Shown here one piece after another: positions 34,727 through 46,313 of a stretch of DNA of 64,000 bases. Position 1 is the first letter of the stretch; every line of letters begins with the position of its first letter. A program made the position numbers and the translations under genes. The DNA comes from Arthrobacter hankyongi (GTDB taxonomy: Bacteria; Actinomycetota; Actinomycetes; Actinomycetales; Micrococcaceae). The notes beneath the pieces were generated by a model. That model was not told the DNA's origin and did not search any database. It saw only the letters and a program-made list of their open reading frames with translations. The DNA is taken from assembly GCF_022012395.1 (NCBI RefSeq), contig NZ_JAKLTQ010000019.1:1-64000 (forward strand). The letters run 5' to 3'.

Positions 34727-35206
34727 ATGAATGCTTCACGCCCACGCCGCAGCAGTGCTGCACCGGCGGTGGCGGCGGCAGGTCCGACAAGCTCTCCCTG
34801 GCTGAAGATCCTGGCCAGGAGTGCGGCCGCTGCCGGAGTCTGTTCGCTGCTGGTCATCCTCGCAGCGTTCCTTCTGGCCGGGGCCGCTGGCGCTGCCAGC
34901 GCCGTACTCGGTGCCGGGCTGGTCATCGTCTTCTTCGGTATCAGCCTGCTGATCGGGCACTTCGTGGGCCGCAGCAATCCGTCCGGCGCCATCGGCGCTT
35001 TCCTGGCCGCGTACGTCATCAAGGTCGTGGGCTTCGGCGCCATGGTGTTCATTCTTGGCGCCCCCGCCTGGCTGGACCGCGTGTGGTTCTTTGTGGCCGC
35101 GGTTGCCGGCGTCGTGGTCTGGCAGGGGGCGGAACTTTTCGCTTTCTCCCGGATCCGTCACCAAATCTATGCGGACCCGGCCGACGACGGCGGGAAAGGG
35201 CGCTAA
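34727..35206 (+). CDS. atpI: ATP synthase operon membrane protein AtpI
   Basis: 159 aa with four transmembrane helices after a 25-residue polar N-terminus, ending in HQIYADPADD. AtpI-family proteins assist c-ring assembly or ion supply but are not part of the final enzyme. Assigned by topology and its position at the head of the atp operon, equivalent to Rv1303. Low sequence conservation in this family limits certainty. Confidence 0.75.
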   Translation: MNASRPRRSSAAPAVAAAGPTSSPWLKILARSAAAAGVCSLLVILAAFLLAGAAGAASAVLGAGLVIVFFGISLLIGHFVGRSNPSGAIGAFLAAYVIKVVGFGAMVFILGAPAWLDRVWFFVAAVAGVVVWQGAELFAFSRIRHQIYADPADDGGKGR

Positions 35207-35212
35207 CGGGAC

Positions 35213-35479
35213 ATGGGTACCGACAGTCCCGGCCAAGGGCCGGAGCAGGATTCAGGCGGAGCCGGCTATACCGGCGGAAACACCGTCATGACCTATGTCA
35301 TTGGCGGGATCCTCGCCTGGGGTTTGATAGGGTGGGGGTTGGACAGTCTGTTGTCTACCCGCTGGCTCTGGATCGCCGGTGCCATTCTCGGTGCCGGAGG
35401 CGGATACTATCTGGCCCGCCAACACAAGCTCACCCGCCCAAGGCGCAACCGTGGGCGCGGCCCGGGGGACAACACATAA
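35213..35479 (+). CDS. AtpZ-like small membrane protein
   Basis: 88 aa. A Gly-rich polar N-terminus is followed by two transmembrane helices (about 24-45 and 50-66) joined by a short loop, then a basic tail KLTRPRRNRGRG. Layout and glycine-rich second helix (AGAILGAGGGYYLA) match AtpZ/AtpI-like proteins (PF09527) encoded next to atpB. It starts 6 bp after atpI and is probably an assembly helper. Confidence 0.72.
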   Translation: MGTDSPGQGPEQDSGGAGYTGGNTVMTYVIGGILAWGLIGWGLDSLLSTRWLWIAGAILGAGGGYYLARQHKLTRPRRNRGRGPGDNT

Positions 35480-35564
35480 TGCCTGACAACTTCATAGGAC
35501 GGCCTGCCGCACCGGCGGGCCATCCTGAAACGCCCACTGATGGACACTGCAGAGAGGAAACGCG

Positions 35565-36365
35565 TTGATCGCGCTTGCGCTTCCGGCGGCCGCTAATGAA
35601 GGTGGCTTCGTTCCACCAACCCTCGAAGACATGCACCTGCCGGCGATTATCCCGTGGGGCGCACCGGAGGGCTTTGGCAAGCAGATGCTGCTCATCCTCC
35701 TCTCCGTGCTGCTGATCTCGTGGTTCTTCGTCGCAGCTGCCCGCCGCGGCCAGATGGTCCCGGGCAAGCTGCAGTTCCTGGGCGAGATGAGCTACAACTT
35801 CGTGCGCAACTCGGTGGGCAAGGACATCATCGGTGAACGAGATTTCCGGCCCTACGTGCCGCTGCTGTTCGCCTTGTTCTTCTTCATCCTGGTGAACAAC
35901 TTCTACGGTTCCATTCCGCTGATCCAGTTGCCGACCACCTCGCACGTGGGCACCGCCTACGCGCTGGCCGGCATCGTCTATGTCACCTGGATCGTGCTGG
36001 GCCTCAAGAAGCACGGCATCGGCTACTTCAAGCTCGCCGTGGTCCCCTCGGGCGTGCCGAAGGCCATCCTGCCCCTGGTTGTGGTCATCGAGATCATCTC
36101 GACCTTCCTGGTCCGCCCGGTCACCCACAGCCTCCGACTCTTCGCGACCATGCTCGCCGGCCACCTGATCATCATGCTCGCCGCGGCGGGTTCCGAGTTC
36201 CTGCTGACCCAGGACCAGTGGCTGCTCAAGCCGCTGGGTCTGCTCACCCTCGCCGGCGGCGTCGGCATGTACCTGTTCGAAGTCCTGATCCAGGTCCTGC
36301 AGGCCTACGTGTTCACCCTGCTGACCGCGATCTACATCCAAGGCTCCCTGGCCGAGGAACACTAG
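35565..36365 (+). CDS. atpB: ATP synthase F0 subunit a
   Basis: Proton-channel stator subunit, 266 aa, five to six transmembrane helices. The essential arginine is Arg191 in [16 protein letters not shown] 35565 is the start best supported by the GAGAGGAAA site and by homologous length, though no earlier ATG is available to compare. Interacts with the c-ring encoded next. Confidence 0.93.
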   Translation: MIALALPAAANEGGFVPPTLEDMHLPAIIPWGAPEGFGKQMLLILLSVLLISWFFVAAARRGQMVPGKLQFLGEMSYNFVRNSVGKDIIGERDFRPYVPLLFALFFFILVNNFYGSIPLIQLPTTSHVGTAYALAGIVYVTWIVLGLKKHGIGYFKLAVVPSGVPKAILPLVVVIEIISTFLVRPVTHSLRLFATMLAGHLIIMLAAAGSEFLLTQDQWLLKPLGLLTLAGGVGMYLFEVLIQVLQAYVFTLLTAIYIQGSLAEEH

Positions 36366-36433
36366 ATTTCCCCGCTGGGGAGAATCCTGAACCAAACAAC
36401 CTGCCCGCCACAGGGCATCTTGAAAGGAAAACA

Positions 36434-36637
36434 ATGGAAGGCAATATCAACCTCGTAGGTTACGGTCTCTCCGCTATCGGCGGTGCCATCGGTGTGGGCC
36501 TGGTCTTCGCCGCCTACATCAACGGTGTTGCGCGTCAGCCCGAGGCACAGCGCGTGCTGCAGCCCATCGCCTTCTTGGGCCTGGCCCTGACCGAAGCGCT
36601 CGCCATCCTCGGTCTGGTGTTCGCGTTCGTCCTCTAA
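36434..36637 (+). CDS. atpE: ATP synthase F0 subunit c
   Basis: 67-aa hairpin of two transmembrane helices that forms the rotor ring. Proton-binding carboxylate Glu54 is in LTEALAIL, and the polar loop RQPE lies at 34-37. The glycine-rich first helix is typical. A Glu rather than Asp is usual in Actinobacteria, where this subunit is the bedaquiline target in mycobacteria. Strong site GAAAGGAAA before ATG. Confidence 0.95.
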   Translation: MEGNINLVGYGLSAIGGAIGVGLVFAAYINGVARQPEAQRVLQPIAFLGLALTEALAILGLVFAFVL

Positions 36638-36694
36638 GCAGCTGCTTGGAGATCACGAGCTCAATCCAAACCGAGTAGATAGGACGGGTGAGAT

Positions 36695-37243
36695 ATGAAT
36701 CAGACAGTTATCCTCGCCGCCACAGCGGGTGCCAACCCGCTGATCCCTAACGTCTGGGAAATCCTAGTCACGCTGCTTGGCTTTGCCGTACTGATGTTCA
36801 TCGTCGTCAAGTTCGTCTCCCCGGCGTTCGAGAAGACGTTTGCGGAGCGTACCGAGGCCATCGAGGGTGGTATCGCCAAGGCCGAGGCCGCCCAGGCCGA
36901 GGCCAGCGCCGCCCTGGACGAATACAAGCAGCAGCTGCTGGACGCGCGCACCGAGGCCAACCGCATCCGCGAGGATGCCCGCGCCGAAGGCGCCCAGATC
37001 CTGGCGGAGCTCAAGGAAAAGGCCCAGGCCGAAGCCGCCCGCATCAGCGAGCAGGCCCAGGCCCAGATCGCAGCCGAGCGCCAGGCTGCCGTGACCTCGC
37101 TGCGCAGCGAGGTCGGCACGCTGGCCACCGAACTGGCCGGCAAGATCGTCGGCGAGTCGCTCAATGACGATGCCCGTGCGGCCCGCGTCGTTGACCGGTT
37201 CCTGGCGGATCTGGAAACCCAGAGTGCAGGTGCTGCTAAGTAA
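36695..37243 (+). CDS. atpF: ATP synthase F0 subunit b
   Basis: Peripheral stalk subunit, 182 aa: one transmembrane helix (about 20-40), then a long Ala/Glu/Arg-rich coiled coil that reaches the delta subunit. Its stop codon shares one base with the atpH start (TAATG), so the two stalk subunits are translationally coupled. Confidence 0.94.
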   Translation: MNQTVILAATAGANPLIPNVWEILVTLLGFAVLMFIVVKFVSPAFEKTFAERTEAIEGGIAKAEAAQAEASAALDEYKQQLLDARTEANRIREDARAEGAQILAELKEKAQAEAARISEQAQAQIAAERQAAVTSLRSEVGTLATELAGKIVGESLNDDARAARVVDRFLADLETQSAGAAK

Positions 37244-38052
37244 TGGCAGGTGTATCGAGCGAGTCACTGAAAGCGGCACAGCAGGCACTGGAAGCCAAGC
37301 TTCCGACGGCCCCGCTGTCCCTGGCAGAGGAACTCTTTGGAATTCTGGGCCTGCTGGACAGCAACGCCGGCCTGCGCCGCGCCCTGACCGACCCGGCCCG
37401 CGAAGGCGGCGATAAGGCGACGCTGATCGCCAAGCTGCTCGGGCCCACGGTCTCGCCTGATGCCAAGGCCGTGGCCGAGGCCCTGGCCGCGTCCCGCTGG
37501 GCCCAGCCGCGCGACATCGGCGATGCGCTGGAGACCCTCGCGGCCACCGTGGCCATTGGCGTTGCCGAGAGCAAGGGCATTGACGGACTCGAAGGTCTGG
37601 AACGGGACCTGTTCAGGTTCATCCGGGTAGTGGAGGCAGACCATGCTCTGCAGCGCGCCCTGGTGGAGCCGCAGGCACCGGCCGAGGCCAAAACGGCACT
37701 GGCTCTCCGGCTTGTACCGAATGCCGGCCCCGAGGCGCAGGTCCTGATCCGCCAGGCGGTGTCCGCCCCGCGCGGACACAAGCCGGTGGCGCTGGTCCGG
37801 CGCTTCGTGGAACTGGTGGCCAAGCGCCAGCAGCGTTGGATTGCCAGCGTCAGCGTTACCCGTCCGCTGACGCAGGAGCAGATCCAGCGCCTGCAGGCCG
37901 GGCTCAACGCCCTGTACGGCCGCGGGCTCAGGATCAACGTCAATGTTGACCCTTCACTGGTTGGCGGTGTGCGGGTCCAGGTGGGCGACGAGGTCGTCGA
38001 TTCGACAGTGGCCGCCCGTGTGGCCGAACTCCGCCGGAAGCTGGCGGTCTAG
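37243..38052 (+). CDS. atpH: ATP synthase F1 subunit delta
   Basis: 269 aa, about 90 residues longer than E. coli delta because the actinobacterial protein has an extra N-terminal region before the OSCP fold. The C-terminal signature DPSLVGGVRVQVGDEVVDST is clear. Joins the peripheral stalk to the F1 head. Unlike mycobacteria, it is not fused to subunit b. Confidence 0.93.
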   Translation: MAGVSSESLKAAQQALEAKLPTAPLSLAEELFGILGLLDSNAGLRRALTDPAREGGDKATLIAKLLGPTVSPDAKAVAEALAASRWAQPRDIGDALETLAATVAIGVAESKGIDGLEGLERDLFRFIRVVEADHALQRALVEPQAPAEAKTALALRLVPNAGPEAQVLIRQAVSAPRGHKPVALVRRFVELVAKRQQRWIASVSVTRPLTQEQIQRLQAGLNALYGRGLRINVNVDPSLVGGVRVQVGDEVVDSTVAARVAELRRKLAV

Positions 38053-38159
38053 CGCTGCCCCCACGGGGAAGCAGCCGGTGCCGTAAGCCTTAGAACAGAC
38101 TGAAACATACACAGGTCACCGCATGCGGTGATCGCAATAAAGGAGAGCAGGGACTGCAG

Positions 38160-39797
38160 ATGGCCGAATTGACCATCAACGCCGACGACGTCCGTAATGC
38201 GTTGAACGAGTTCGCGGCGTCCTACGAACCCGGCAGCGCCGAGCGCGTTGAAGTTGGCCGCGTATCCACCGCCAGCGATGGCATTGCCCGTGTCGAGGGT
38301 CTTCCCTCGGCCATGGCGAACGAACTGCTGCGGTTCGAGAACGGCATCCTGGGCCTGGCCCAGAACCTGGACACCCGCGAGATCGGCGTCGTCGTCCTGG
38401 GCGACTTCACCGGCATCGAAGAAGGCATGGAAGTCCACCGCACCGGCGAGATCCTCTCGGTGCCGGTCGGCGACGCCTTCCTGGGCCGTGTGGTGGACCC
38501 GCTGGGCGAGCCGATCGACGATCTGGGCCCGATCGAATCCGAGGGCCGCCGCGCCCTGGAATTGCAGGCTCCGGGCGTCACCCAGCGCAAGTCGGTGCAC
38601 GAGCCGCTGCAGACCGGCCTCAAGGCCATTGACGCGATGATTCCGATCGGCCGCGGCCAGCGCCAGCTGATCATCGGCGACCGCCAGACCGGCAAGACCG
38701 CCATCGCCGTGGACACCATCATCAACCAGAAGGCCAACTGGGACTCCGGCGACGTCAACAGGCAGGTGCGCTGCGTCTACGTGGCCATCGGCCAGAAGGC
38801 CTCCACCATCGCCGCCGTGCGGCAGACGCTGGAGGAGAAGGGCGCGATGGAGTACACCACCATCGTGGCCTCCCCGGCGTCCGATCCGGCCGGCTTCAAG
38901 TACCTGGCACCATACGCCGGTTCGGCCATCGGCCAGCACTGGATGTACGGCGGCAAGCACGTCCTGATCGTGTTCGACGACCTCTCCAAGCAGGCCGAGG
39001 CCTACCGTGCCGTGTCGCTGCTGCTGCGCCGTCCGCCGGGACGCGAGGCCTACCCGGGCGACGTGTTCTACCTGCACTCCCGCCTGCTGGAGCGTTGTGC
39101 CAAGCTTTCCGACGATCTCGGCGCCGGTTCGATGACCGGCCTGCCGATCATCGAAACCAAGGCGAACGACGTCTCGGCCTACATCCCGACCAACGTCATC
39201 TCCATCACCGACGGCCAGATCTTCCTGCAGTCGGACCTGTTCAACGCCAACCAGCGTCCGGCCGTGGACGTGGGCATTTCCGTGTCCCGCGTCGGTGGTT
39301 CCGCCCAGATCAAGGCCATGAAGAAGGTCTCCGGTACGTTGAAGCTGGAGCTGGCCCAGTACCGCGACATGCAGGCGTTCGCGATGTTCGCCTCGGACCT
39401 TGATGCCGCCTCCCGGCAGCAGCTGGCCCGCGGTGCCCGCCTGACCGAGCTGCTCAAGCAGGGCCAGTACTCGCCGTACGCGGTCGAGGACCAGGTTGTC
39501 TCCATCTGGGCCGGCACCAACGGCTTCCTGGACGATGTCCCGGTCGAGGATGTGCAGCGCTTCGAGCAGGGCTTCATCGAGCACCTGCGCCACCGCACCG
39601 CGGTGCTGACCACGATCGGTCAGACCAAGCAGCTCGAGGACTCCACCGTCGACGAGCTCAAGGCCCAGATTGCTGACTTCAAGCAGGGATTCTTCGGCGA
39701 AGGGGACAGCCACCTGGTTGCCCCGGGCCGCGAAGAGCATGACCCGCTGGCCGAGGAAGCGGTCGATCAGGAACAGATCGTCAAGCAGAAGCGCTAA
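38160..39797 (+). CDS. atpA: ATP synthase F1 subunit alpha
   Basis: 545-aa regulatory nucleotide-binding subunit. Walker A is GDRQTGKT (near residue 177), followed by [22 protein letters not shown] and the alpha signature [28 protein letters not shown] upstream gives good initiation. Length is at the upper end of the family because of a charged C-terminal tail. Confidence 0.96.
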   Translation: MAELTINADDVRNALNEFAASYEPGSAERVEVGRVSTASDGIARVEGLPSAMANELLRFENGILGLAQNLDTREIGVVVLGDFTGIEEGMEVHRTGEILSVPVGDAFLGRVVDPLGEPIDDLGPIESEGRRALELQAPGVTQRKSVHEPLQTGLKAIDAMIPIGRGQRQLIIGDRQTGKTAIAVDTIINQKANWDSGDVNRQVRCVYVAIGQKASTIAAVRQTLEEKGAMEYTTIVASPASDPAGFKYLAPYAGSAIGQHWMYGGKHVLIVFDDLSKQAEAYRAVSLLLRRPPGREAYPGDVFYLHSRLLERCAKLSDDLGAGSMTGLPIIETKANDVSAYIPTNVISITDGQIFLQSDLFNANQRPAVDVGISVSRVGGSAQIKAMKKVSGTLKLELAQYRDMQAFAMFASDLDAASRQQLARGARLTELLKQGQYSPYAVEDQVVSIWAGTNGFLDDVPVEDVQRFEQGFIEHLRHRTAVLTTIGQTKQLEDSTVDELKAQIADFKQGFFGEGDSHLVAPGREEHDPLAEEAVDQEQIVKQKR

Positions 39798-39878
39798 TTC
39801 GTTTTCGATGACGGGGCGGTGCCGCCGGCATGGCCAGGCCGGTGCCGCCCCGTCAGCGAGGATTAGGAAAGGAAAAGT

Positions 39879-40772
39879 ATGGGAGCCCAGATTCGGGTCT
39901 ATCGCCAGAAGATCGCATCGACGACGGCGATGCGCAAGATCTTCAAGGCGATGGAACTGATCGCCGCCTCGCGGATTGGAAAGGCCCGCAGCCGGGTGGC
40001 TGCGTCGCTGCCTTACGCGAACGCGCTCACCCGTGCCGTTTCTGCTGTGGCCTCACAGTCTGAGATCGACCATCCGCTGACCACCGAACCGGAGCAGATC
40101 CGGCGCGCGGCAGTCCTGGTTATGACCTCCGACCGCGGCCTTGCAGGATCGTACTCCGCCTCCGTGCTCAAGCAGGCCCAGTCGTTGACTGAACTGCTGC
40201 GCGGAGAAGGCAAGGAAGTCCGCCACTACCTGGTCGGACGCAAGGCCCAGGCCTATTTCGACTTCCGCAGCATTCCGTACCAGCGGGTGTGGACCGGCGG
40301 AACGGACGCGCCGGCATTCGAAACGGCCCGCGAGATCGGCGACGCTGTCCTCGCTGACTTCAGCACTCCCTTCGAGGACGGCGGCGTGGACGAGATCCAT
40401 GTCGTCTACACCCGGTTCAAGTCCATGGTCACCCAGGAGCCCGCGGTTATCCGCCTGCTTCCGCTGGAGGTCGTGGAGGAGGAAGCGGCCAACGAGTCGG
40501 AGCTGCTGCCGCTGTACGAATACGAGCCCGAACCGGCCCAGGTGCTCGATGCGCTGCTGCCGCGGTACATCGAGTCCCGGATCTTCGCAGCCCTGCTGCA
40601 GGCTGCGGCCAGCGAGCTGGCGGCCCGCCAGCGCGCCATGAAGTCCGCCGGGGACAATGCGAATGAGCTCATCAAGAAGTACACCCGGCTGCGCAACAAT
40701 GCCCGCCAGGCCGAGATCACGCAGGAGCTCACCGAGATTGTGGGCGGTGCGGACGCCCTTAGCGCGTCCTGA
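39879..40772 (+). CDS. atpG: ATP synthase F1 subunit gamma
   Basis: Central rotor shaft, 297 aa. The N-terminal [20 protein letters not shown]-type helix and the C-terminal [17 protein letters not shown] helix form the antiparallel coiled coil. The [10 protein letters not shown] segment is conserved. Start ATG 39879 has AGGAAAGGAAA upstream. Confidence 0.95.
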   Translation: MGAQIRVYRQKIASTTAMRKIFKAMELIAASRIGKARSRVAASLPYANALTRAVSAVASQSEIDHPLTTEPEQIRRAAVLVMTSDRGLAGSYSASVLKQAQSLTELLRGEGKEVRHYLVGRKAQAYFDFRSIPYQRVWTGGTDAPAFETAREIGDAVLADFSTPFEDGGVDEIHVVYTRFKSMVTQEPAVIRLLPLEVVEEEAANESELLPLYEYEPEPAQVLDALLPRYIESRIFAALLQAAASELAARQRAMKSAGDNANELIKKYTRLRNNARQAEITQELTEIVGGADALSAS

Positions 40773-40832
40773 CCCCCGCAGCCGAAGCGCCAGCAACGCT
40801 GCACACCGTAAACCTATCCCCACGCCATCTAA

Positions 40833-42314
<1,482 letters not shown>

Positions 42315-42319
42315 GGCCA

Positions 42320-42616
42320 GTGGCTGACAATTCTGCTGAACTGCAAGTTGAGATTGTTGCGGCGGACCACTTCGTGTGGTCCGGCGGAGCAAGTATGGTG
42401 AAGGCGCGCACCGCCGACGGCGAGATCGGGATCCTTCCGGGTCACACGCCGGTGATTGCCATCCTGGCTCCCGGTGAGCTGGCCATCGAGCCGGTCTCCG
42501 GCCAGCGGATGGCCTTCACCGTCGACGGCGGTTTCTTCTCCGTTGACCGCAACCGGGTAGTGATCGTGGCCGACAACGCCACTGCTCAAGGCCCGGCGAC
42601 GGCAGGCACCCGCTAG
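42320..42616 (+). CDS. atpC: ATP synthase F1 subunit epsilon
   Basis: 98-aa subunit with the N-terminal beta-sandwich only (ARTADGEIGILPGHTPVIAIL, FTVDGGFFSVDRNRVVIVAD). The C-terminal helical hairpin that inhibits the enzyme in E. coli (about 135 aa) is almost entirely missing; only a 10-residue Ala/Thr/Gly tail remains. GTG 42320 lies 5 bp after the atpD stop. Confidence 0.92.
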   Translation: MADNSAELQVEIVAADHFVWSGGASMVKARTADGEIGILPGHTPVIAILAPGELAIEPVSGQRMAFTVDGGFFSVDRNRVVIVADNATAQGPATAGTR

Positions 42617-42624
42617 CCTCGCGA

Positions 42625-43056
42625 GTGGACGCGTTCGGTTTCCCGGTGGCAGCATTGACGGCAGTCCTGCTGCTGCTCTTGCTGTCCCTGGTTGCCCTGG
42701 GGGTGCGCCGCTATCAACTGCGGCGCACCCTGGGCACCTTCGATGCTTCGCTCTGCCATGCCCCCGGCAAATGGGAGCTGGGCATTGGACGGTATGCCGA
42801 CAAGCACCTGGAGTGGATGCGGCTCCTCTCGCTCAGCCCCCGCCCGCGCCGCAGGTACCTGCGCAGTTCCCTGGAACTGAAGGGTTGGCGGCAGCCCACC
42901 GAGCAGGAAAGCACGAAGGTCCAGCCCGGAACCGTGGTGGCGATGCTCTCCTACGAGGGCCAGGACCTGCAGCTGGCCTTGAGCTTCGAGGTCTACGCGG
43001 GGCTGTCCGCATGGCTCGAGGCCGGTCCCGTGATCGGCATCGGTACCTGGCGCTGA
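42625..43056 (+). CDS. DUF2550 family membrane protein
   Basis: 143 aa. One N-terminal transmembrane helix (about 8-27), then a basic cytoplasmic region (RYQLRRTLGTF, RPRRRYLRSSLELKGW) and a small beta-rich domain. Family found after atpC throughout Actinobacteria (Rv1312 in M. tuberculosis), function unknown. Starts 8 bp after atpC and is probably its transcriptional extension. Confidence 0.83.
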   Translation: MDAFGFPVAALTAVLLLLLLSLVALGVRRYQLRRTLGTFDASLCHAPGKWELGIGRYADKHLEWMRLLSLSPRPRRRYLRSSLELKGWRQPTEQESTKVQPGTVVAMLSYEGQDLQLALSFEVYAGLSAWLEAGPVIGIGTWR

Positions 43057-43180
43057 ACTGCCCGCACCGGACGGCTCCGGCACTGCCGCGCGGCTCCCGT
43101 CAAGGGATGCCGCGCTTTGTGCTTAACCGGCCGTCCTCCGCCCCTAAGACAGGGGCACGCCAATCTCAAGGATGGACACT

Positions 43181-44455
43181 ATGGAAGACGTCATTCTGGT
43201 CACCGGGCCCTGCACGCTGTCCGGACACGTGGAGGTCACCGGCGCCAAGAACAGCGTGCTGAAGCTGATGGCCGCTGTCCTGCTGGCCGAAGGCAGGTCA
43301 TCGATTTCCAATGTGCCGAACATCCAGGACGTCTGGATCATGGCGGAACTGCTCCGCCGGCTCGGCTGCACCGTCGACTACGATGTCGACGCGGCCACGG
43401 TGCACATCGAAGTGCCGGCCGTCCCCGGCCACCAGGCCGACTATGACCTGGTGCGGGCCATGCGGGCTTCGATCTCCGTGCTTGGGCCGTTGGTGGCCCG
43501 CTGCCGCGGCGCCGAGGTGGCCCTGCCCGGCGGAGACGCAATCGGTTCGCGCGGACTGGATATGCACCGCGGGGGACTGGAACTCATGGGCGCCGACATC
43601 ACTATCGACCACGGCTACCTGGTAGCCCGCGCTCCCGACGGTCTGCGGGGAGCGCACCACAACCTGCCGTTCCCCTCGGTAGGAGCGACCGAGAACCTCA
43701 TGATGGCGGCGACCCTTGCCCGTGGTACCACCATCATCGAGAACGCTGCCCGTGAACCGGAAATCGTGGACATTGCCAACCTGCTCTCCGCGATGGGGGC
43801 GAGTATCGAAGGGGCGGGCACACCTACCGTGGTGGTGCATGGCGTGGAGTCGCTGCGGCCGGTGACGCACCGGACCGTGCCGGACCGTATTGCCGCGGGC
43901 ACCTGGGCCTTCGCCGCCGCCATCAGCGGCGGCACCGTCGATGTCCGCCACGCCGATCCCCGGCACCTGGCGGTGGTGCTGGACAAGCTGACCCAGGCAG
44001 GCTGCCGGATTGAGGCCCGCGACGACGGGTTTACGGTGGCCGGGCCGCAGCGGCCGCAGCCGATCAACGTCTCCACCTTGCCGTATCCCGGATTTCCCAC
44101 CGACCTGCAGCCGTTCGTGGTGGCCCTGAACGCGGTGGCTGAGGGGAACGGCATGGTCACGGAGAACGTTTTCGAGGCCCGCTGGGGCTTCACCTCGGAA
44201 CTGGCACGGCTCGGTGCGGTGGTGCGGCTGGACGGCCACCACGCGCTGATCAAGGGCGTCTCCCGGCTCTCCGGTGCACCGGTGGAAGCCCACGATATCC
44301 GGGCCGGCGCAGCCTTGGTCATCGCCGGGCTGGTGGCGGACGGCGTTACGGAGGTCCGCGGCGTCGGCCATATCGACCGCGGCTACGAACGGTTCGACGA
44401 CCAGCTGCGTGGACTCGGTGCCCAGGTGCAGCGGCACCGGACCGACGGTGCTTGA
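43181..44455 (+). CDS. murA: UDP-N-acetylglucosamine 1-carboxyvinyltransferase, Asp type
   Basis: First committed enzyme of peptidoglycan synthesis: enolpyruvyl transfer from PEP to UDP-GlcNAc. 424-aa EPT-fold protein with Lys23-Asn24 in [15 protein letters not shown] and the flexible loop [10 protein letters not shown]. Asp119 stands where E. coli has the fosfomycin-alkylated Cys115, as in mycobacterial MurA. ATG 43181 has AAGGA at optimal spacing; ATG 43172 overlaps that site. Followed by a very strong terminator. A neighbouring paralogue cannot be excluded elsewhere in the genome. Confidence 0.9.
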   Translation: MEDVILVTGPCTLSGHVEVTGAKNSVLKLMAAVLLAEGRSSISNVPNIQDVWIMAELLRRLGCTVDYDVDAATVHIEVPAVPGHQADYDLVRAMRASISVLGPLVARCRGAEVALPGGDAIGSRGLDMHRGGLELMGADITIDHGYLVARAPDGLRGAHHNLPFPSVGATENLMMAATLARGTTIIENAAREPEIVDIANLLSAMGASIEGAGTPTVVVHGVESLRPVTHRTVPDRIAAGTWAFAAAISGGTVDVRHADPRHLAVVLDKLTQAGCRIEARDDGFTVAGPQRPQPINVSTLPYPGFPTDLQPFVVALNAVAEGNGMVTENVFEARWGFTSELARLGAVVRLDGHHALIKGVSRLSGAPVEAHDIRAGAALVIAGLVADGVTEVRGVGHIDRGYERFDDQLRGLGAQVQRHRTDGA

Positions 44456-44466
44456 CAATCGTGAGG

Positions 44467-44517
44467 TGACAATGCAGTGGCCCCGCAAGCTGTGCCTGCG
44501 GGGCCACTGCATTGTCA
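44467..44517. terminator. Long bidirectional hairpin terminator
   Basis: Perfect 21-bp stem (44467-44487 with 44497-44517) and 9-nt loop between convergent murA and cspA. The stem contains GGCCCC and no U-tract follows on the plus strand. Confidence 0.8.
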
Positions 44518-44553
44518 TATCCTGCGGCGTCGCAGGACTGGTGCGGCTGGGCG

Positions 44554-44757
44554 CTAGATAAGGGTGACGCCGGTGGCCTGCGGGCCCTTGGCGCCCTGGC
44601 CGATCTCGAAGCTCACACGCTGGTTCTCATCCAGGGTCCGGAATCCGTTGGTCTGGATCTCGGAGTAGTGGACGAAAACGTCGCCTTCGGCGTCATCCGG
44701 AGTGATGAAGCCGAAGCCCTTTTCAGCGTTAAACCACTTGACGGTCCCCTGTGCCAT
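44554..44757 (-). CDS. cspA: Cold-shock domain protein
   Basis: 67-aa single cold-shock domain that binds single-stranded RNA and DNA as an RNA chaperone. RNP1 KGFGFI and RNP2 VFVHY are intact, with KWFNAEKG at the start. Preceded by AGGAG and a leader of about 160 nt, the layout of CspA-type genes whose leaders respond to temperature. Convergent with murA. Confidence 0.95.
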   Translation of the reverse strand: MAQGTVKWFNAEKGFGFITPDDAEGDVFVHYSEIQTNGFRTLDENQRVSFEIGQGAKGPQATGVTLI

Positions 44758-44927
44758 TTATTTCTCCTCATAATGGTACTTTTTCTCAGAGCAGCACACC
44801 TCGTACCGCTCCGGTTACTCCGCGGAAGCCACCTGCATTTTCCGGCCTGACGGCGGAGCTGAGGAGCTTCACACTCGCAACAACGTCCTGCGAGTATGAA
44901 TAACACATCTACACAAAGACTGGCTTA

Positions 44928-44956
44928 AGCATCACACAGGGTCCGGGACAGGTCAA
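44928..44956 (-). promoter_or_regulatory. Candidate cspA promoter
   Basis: On the minus strand, TTGACC (44956-44951) and GATGCT (44933-44928) are separated by exactly 17 bp. Predicted start near 44921 gives a 5' leader of about 160 nt before the ATG at 44757. Confidence 0.45.
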
Positions 44957-45040
44957 CGACTCCAAGCGGCCGAAATGCATTGTTAAGAAATTATTATCCA
45001 ACGGATTGAAATACTGCTTTGGGAACCATATCGGCGCAGG

Positions 45041-46267
45041 TCATTGCCTAAGTTCCGGAAGCCACTGGCCCTGCCGCAGGACTGCCACCAGCTCCAGTCC
45101 GGAGGTCGCCACCAGCACATCGGCGCTGTACCCCGGATGCAGGCTTCCGACCTCGTCCATCAGCGCCAGCAGGGATGCCGGGACGGTGGTTGCCGCCGTC
45201 ACTGCATCGGCCAGGGGTACCCCTGCGGCCACCGTGCGGCGCAGCACATCCAGCAGCGTCGAGGTCCCGCCGGCCAGCACGCCGTCCACGGTGGCGACGC
45301 CGTCCGCCACGGTGACCTCGCTTCCACCCAGCGTGTAGCGTCCGTCCGGGCTGCCGGTGGCCGCGCAGGAATCGGAGACAAGCGCCACGTTCTCCGCGCC
45401 AATCAGGTCGAAGACGGTCAGCACCGTCTGCGGGTCAAGGTGGACGCCGTCGGAAATCAATTCCACCACGGCCTGGCCGGCCTTGGCGGCCCGCAGGCTG
45501 GCAGCGGCGGGGCCGGGGGAGCGGTGGTGGGACGGCGGCATGGCATTAAACAGATGCGTGACCGTTGGCCGGCTGCTGTAGCCGTCGAAGCCGGCCGGGG
45601 CCAGGCCTTCGGCGGCCCGGGCCAGCGCCGCGGCGGCGGTGGCGGCATCGCAGTCGGTGTGGCCCAGTGATGGGTTGATGCCGCGGGCGGTCAGCAGGTC
45701 CACCAGCTCCTCGGCCCCGGCCAGTTCCGGCGCATAGGTCATGGAGCGCAGCTGGCCCTGACTGGCGTTGAGCAATTCGTCCACCAGTCCCGGGTCCGGC
45801 GCGGCCAGGTGTCCGCGCTGATGCGCGCCGCTGCGGACGGGGGACAGGAAGGGGCCCTCGGCATGGATTCCGGCTATCAGGCCCTCCTGCGCCAGGGGCG
45901 CGAGCCGTTCCATGGCATCGATCAGTTCGTCGCGCGGAGCGGTGACGGTGCTGGCCAGCAGGGTGGTGGTGCCGCTGCGGTGGAGGAAGTCGACGGCGGT
46001 GCGGATGGCTTCGTTGCTGCCGGAGGTGAAATCCCCGCCGCGGGCGCCGTGGCAGTGCAGATCGATCAGTCCCGGCAGCAGGATGGCGCCGGCGGGCAGC
46101 TCGCGCTCCGCCCATCCGGTGGTGTCGAAACCGGTGGCCGGGCCTGCATAGACGATCCGCTCGCCGGCATAGGCCAGCAGCCCGTCCTCAATGACCTGTC
46201 CGTCGGTCACGATGCGCCCGCGGAAATATCCGCCGGACTGCGCCGTGGGCTGCGCGCTGGCTCTCAT
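45041..46267 (-). CDS. nagA: N-acetylglucosamine-6-phosphate deacetylase
   Basis: 408-aa amidohydrolase that deacetylates GlcNAc-6-phosphate, linking wall recycling or chitin use to glycolysis and UDP-GlcNAc supply. Metal and active-site motifs are DLHCHG, HAEGPFLSP, SLGHTDCD, THLFNAM and the catalytic aspartate in LVSDSCAA. The protein stands alone; no nagB or sugar transporter is nearby. ATG 46267 probably begins a leaderless mRNA. Confidence 0.92.
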   Translation of the reverse strand: MRASAQPTAQSGGYFRGRIVTDGQVIEDGLLAYAGERIVYAGPATGFDTTGWAERELPAGAILLPGLIDLHCHGARGGDFTSGSNEAIRTAVDFLHRSGTTTLLASTVTAPRDELIDAMERLAPLAQEGLIAGIHAEGPFLSPVRSGAHQRGHLAAPDPGLVDELLNASQGQLRSMTYAPELAGAEELVDLLTARGINPSLGHTDCDAATAAAALARAAEGLAPAGFDGYSSRPTVTHLFNAMPPSHHRSPGPAAASLRAAKAGQAVVELISDGVHLDPQTVLTVFDLIGAENVALVSDSCAATGSPDGRYTLGGSEVTVADGVATVDGVLAGGTSTLLDVLRRTVAAGVPLADAVTAATTVPASLLALMDEVGSLHPGYSADVLVATSGLELVAVLRQGQWLPELRQ

Positions 46268-46273
46268 AGTCAG

Positions 46274-46279
46274 ATTCTA
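46274..46279 (-). promoter_or_regulatory. -10 element of a leaderless nagA promoter
   Basis: TAGAAT on the minus strand lies 6 nt before ATG 46267. Confidence 0.55.
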
Positions 46280-46313
46280 GGGGCAGGTCCGCCCGGGCGC
46301 AGCGGACGGCAGG

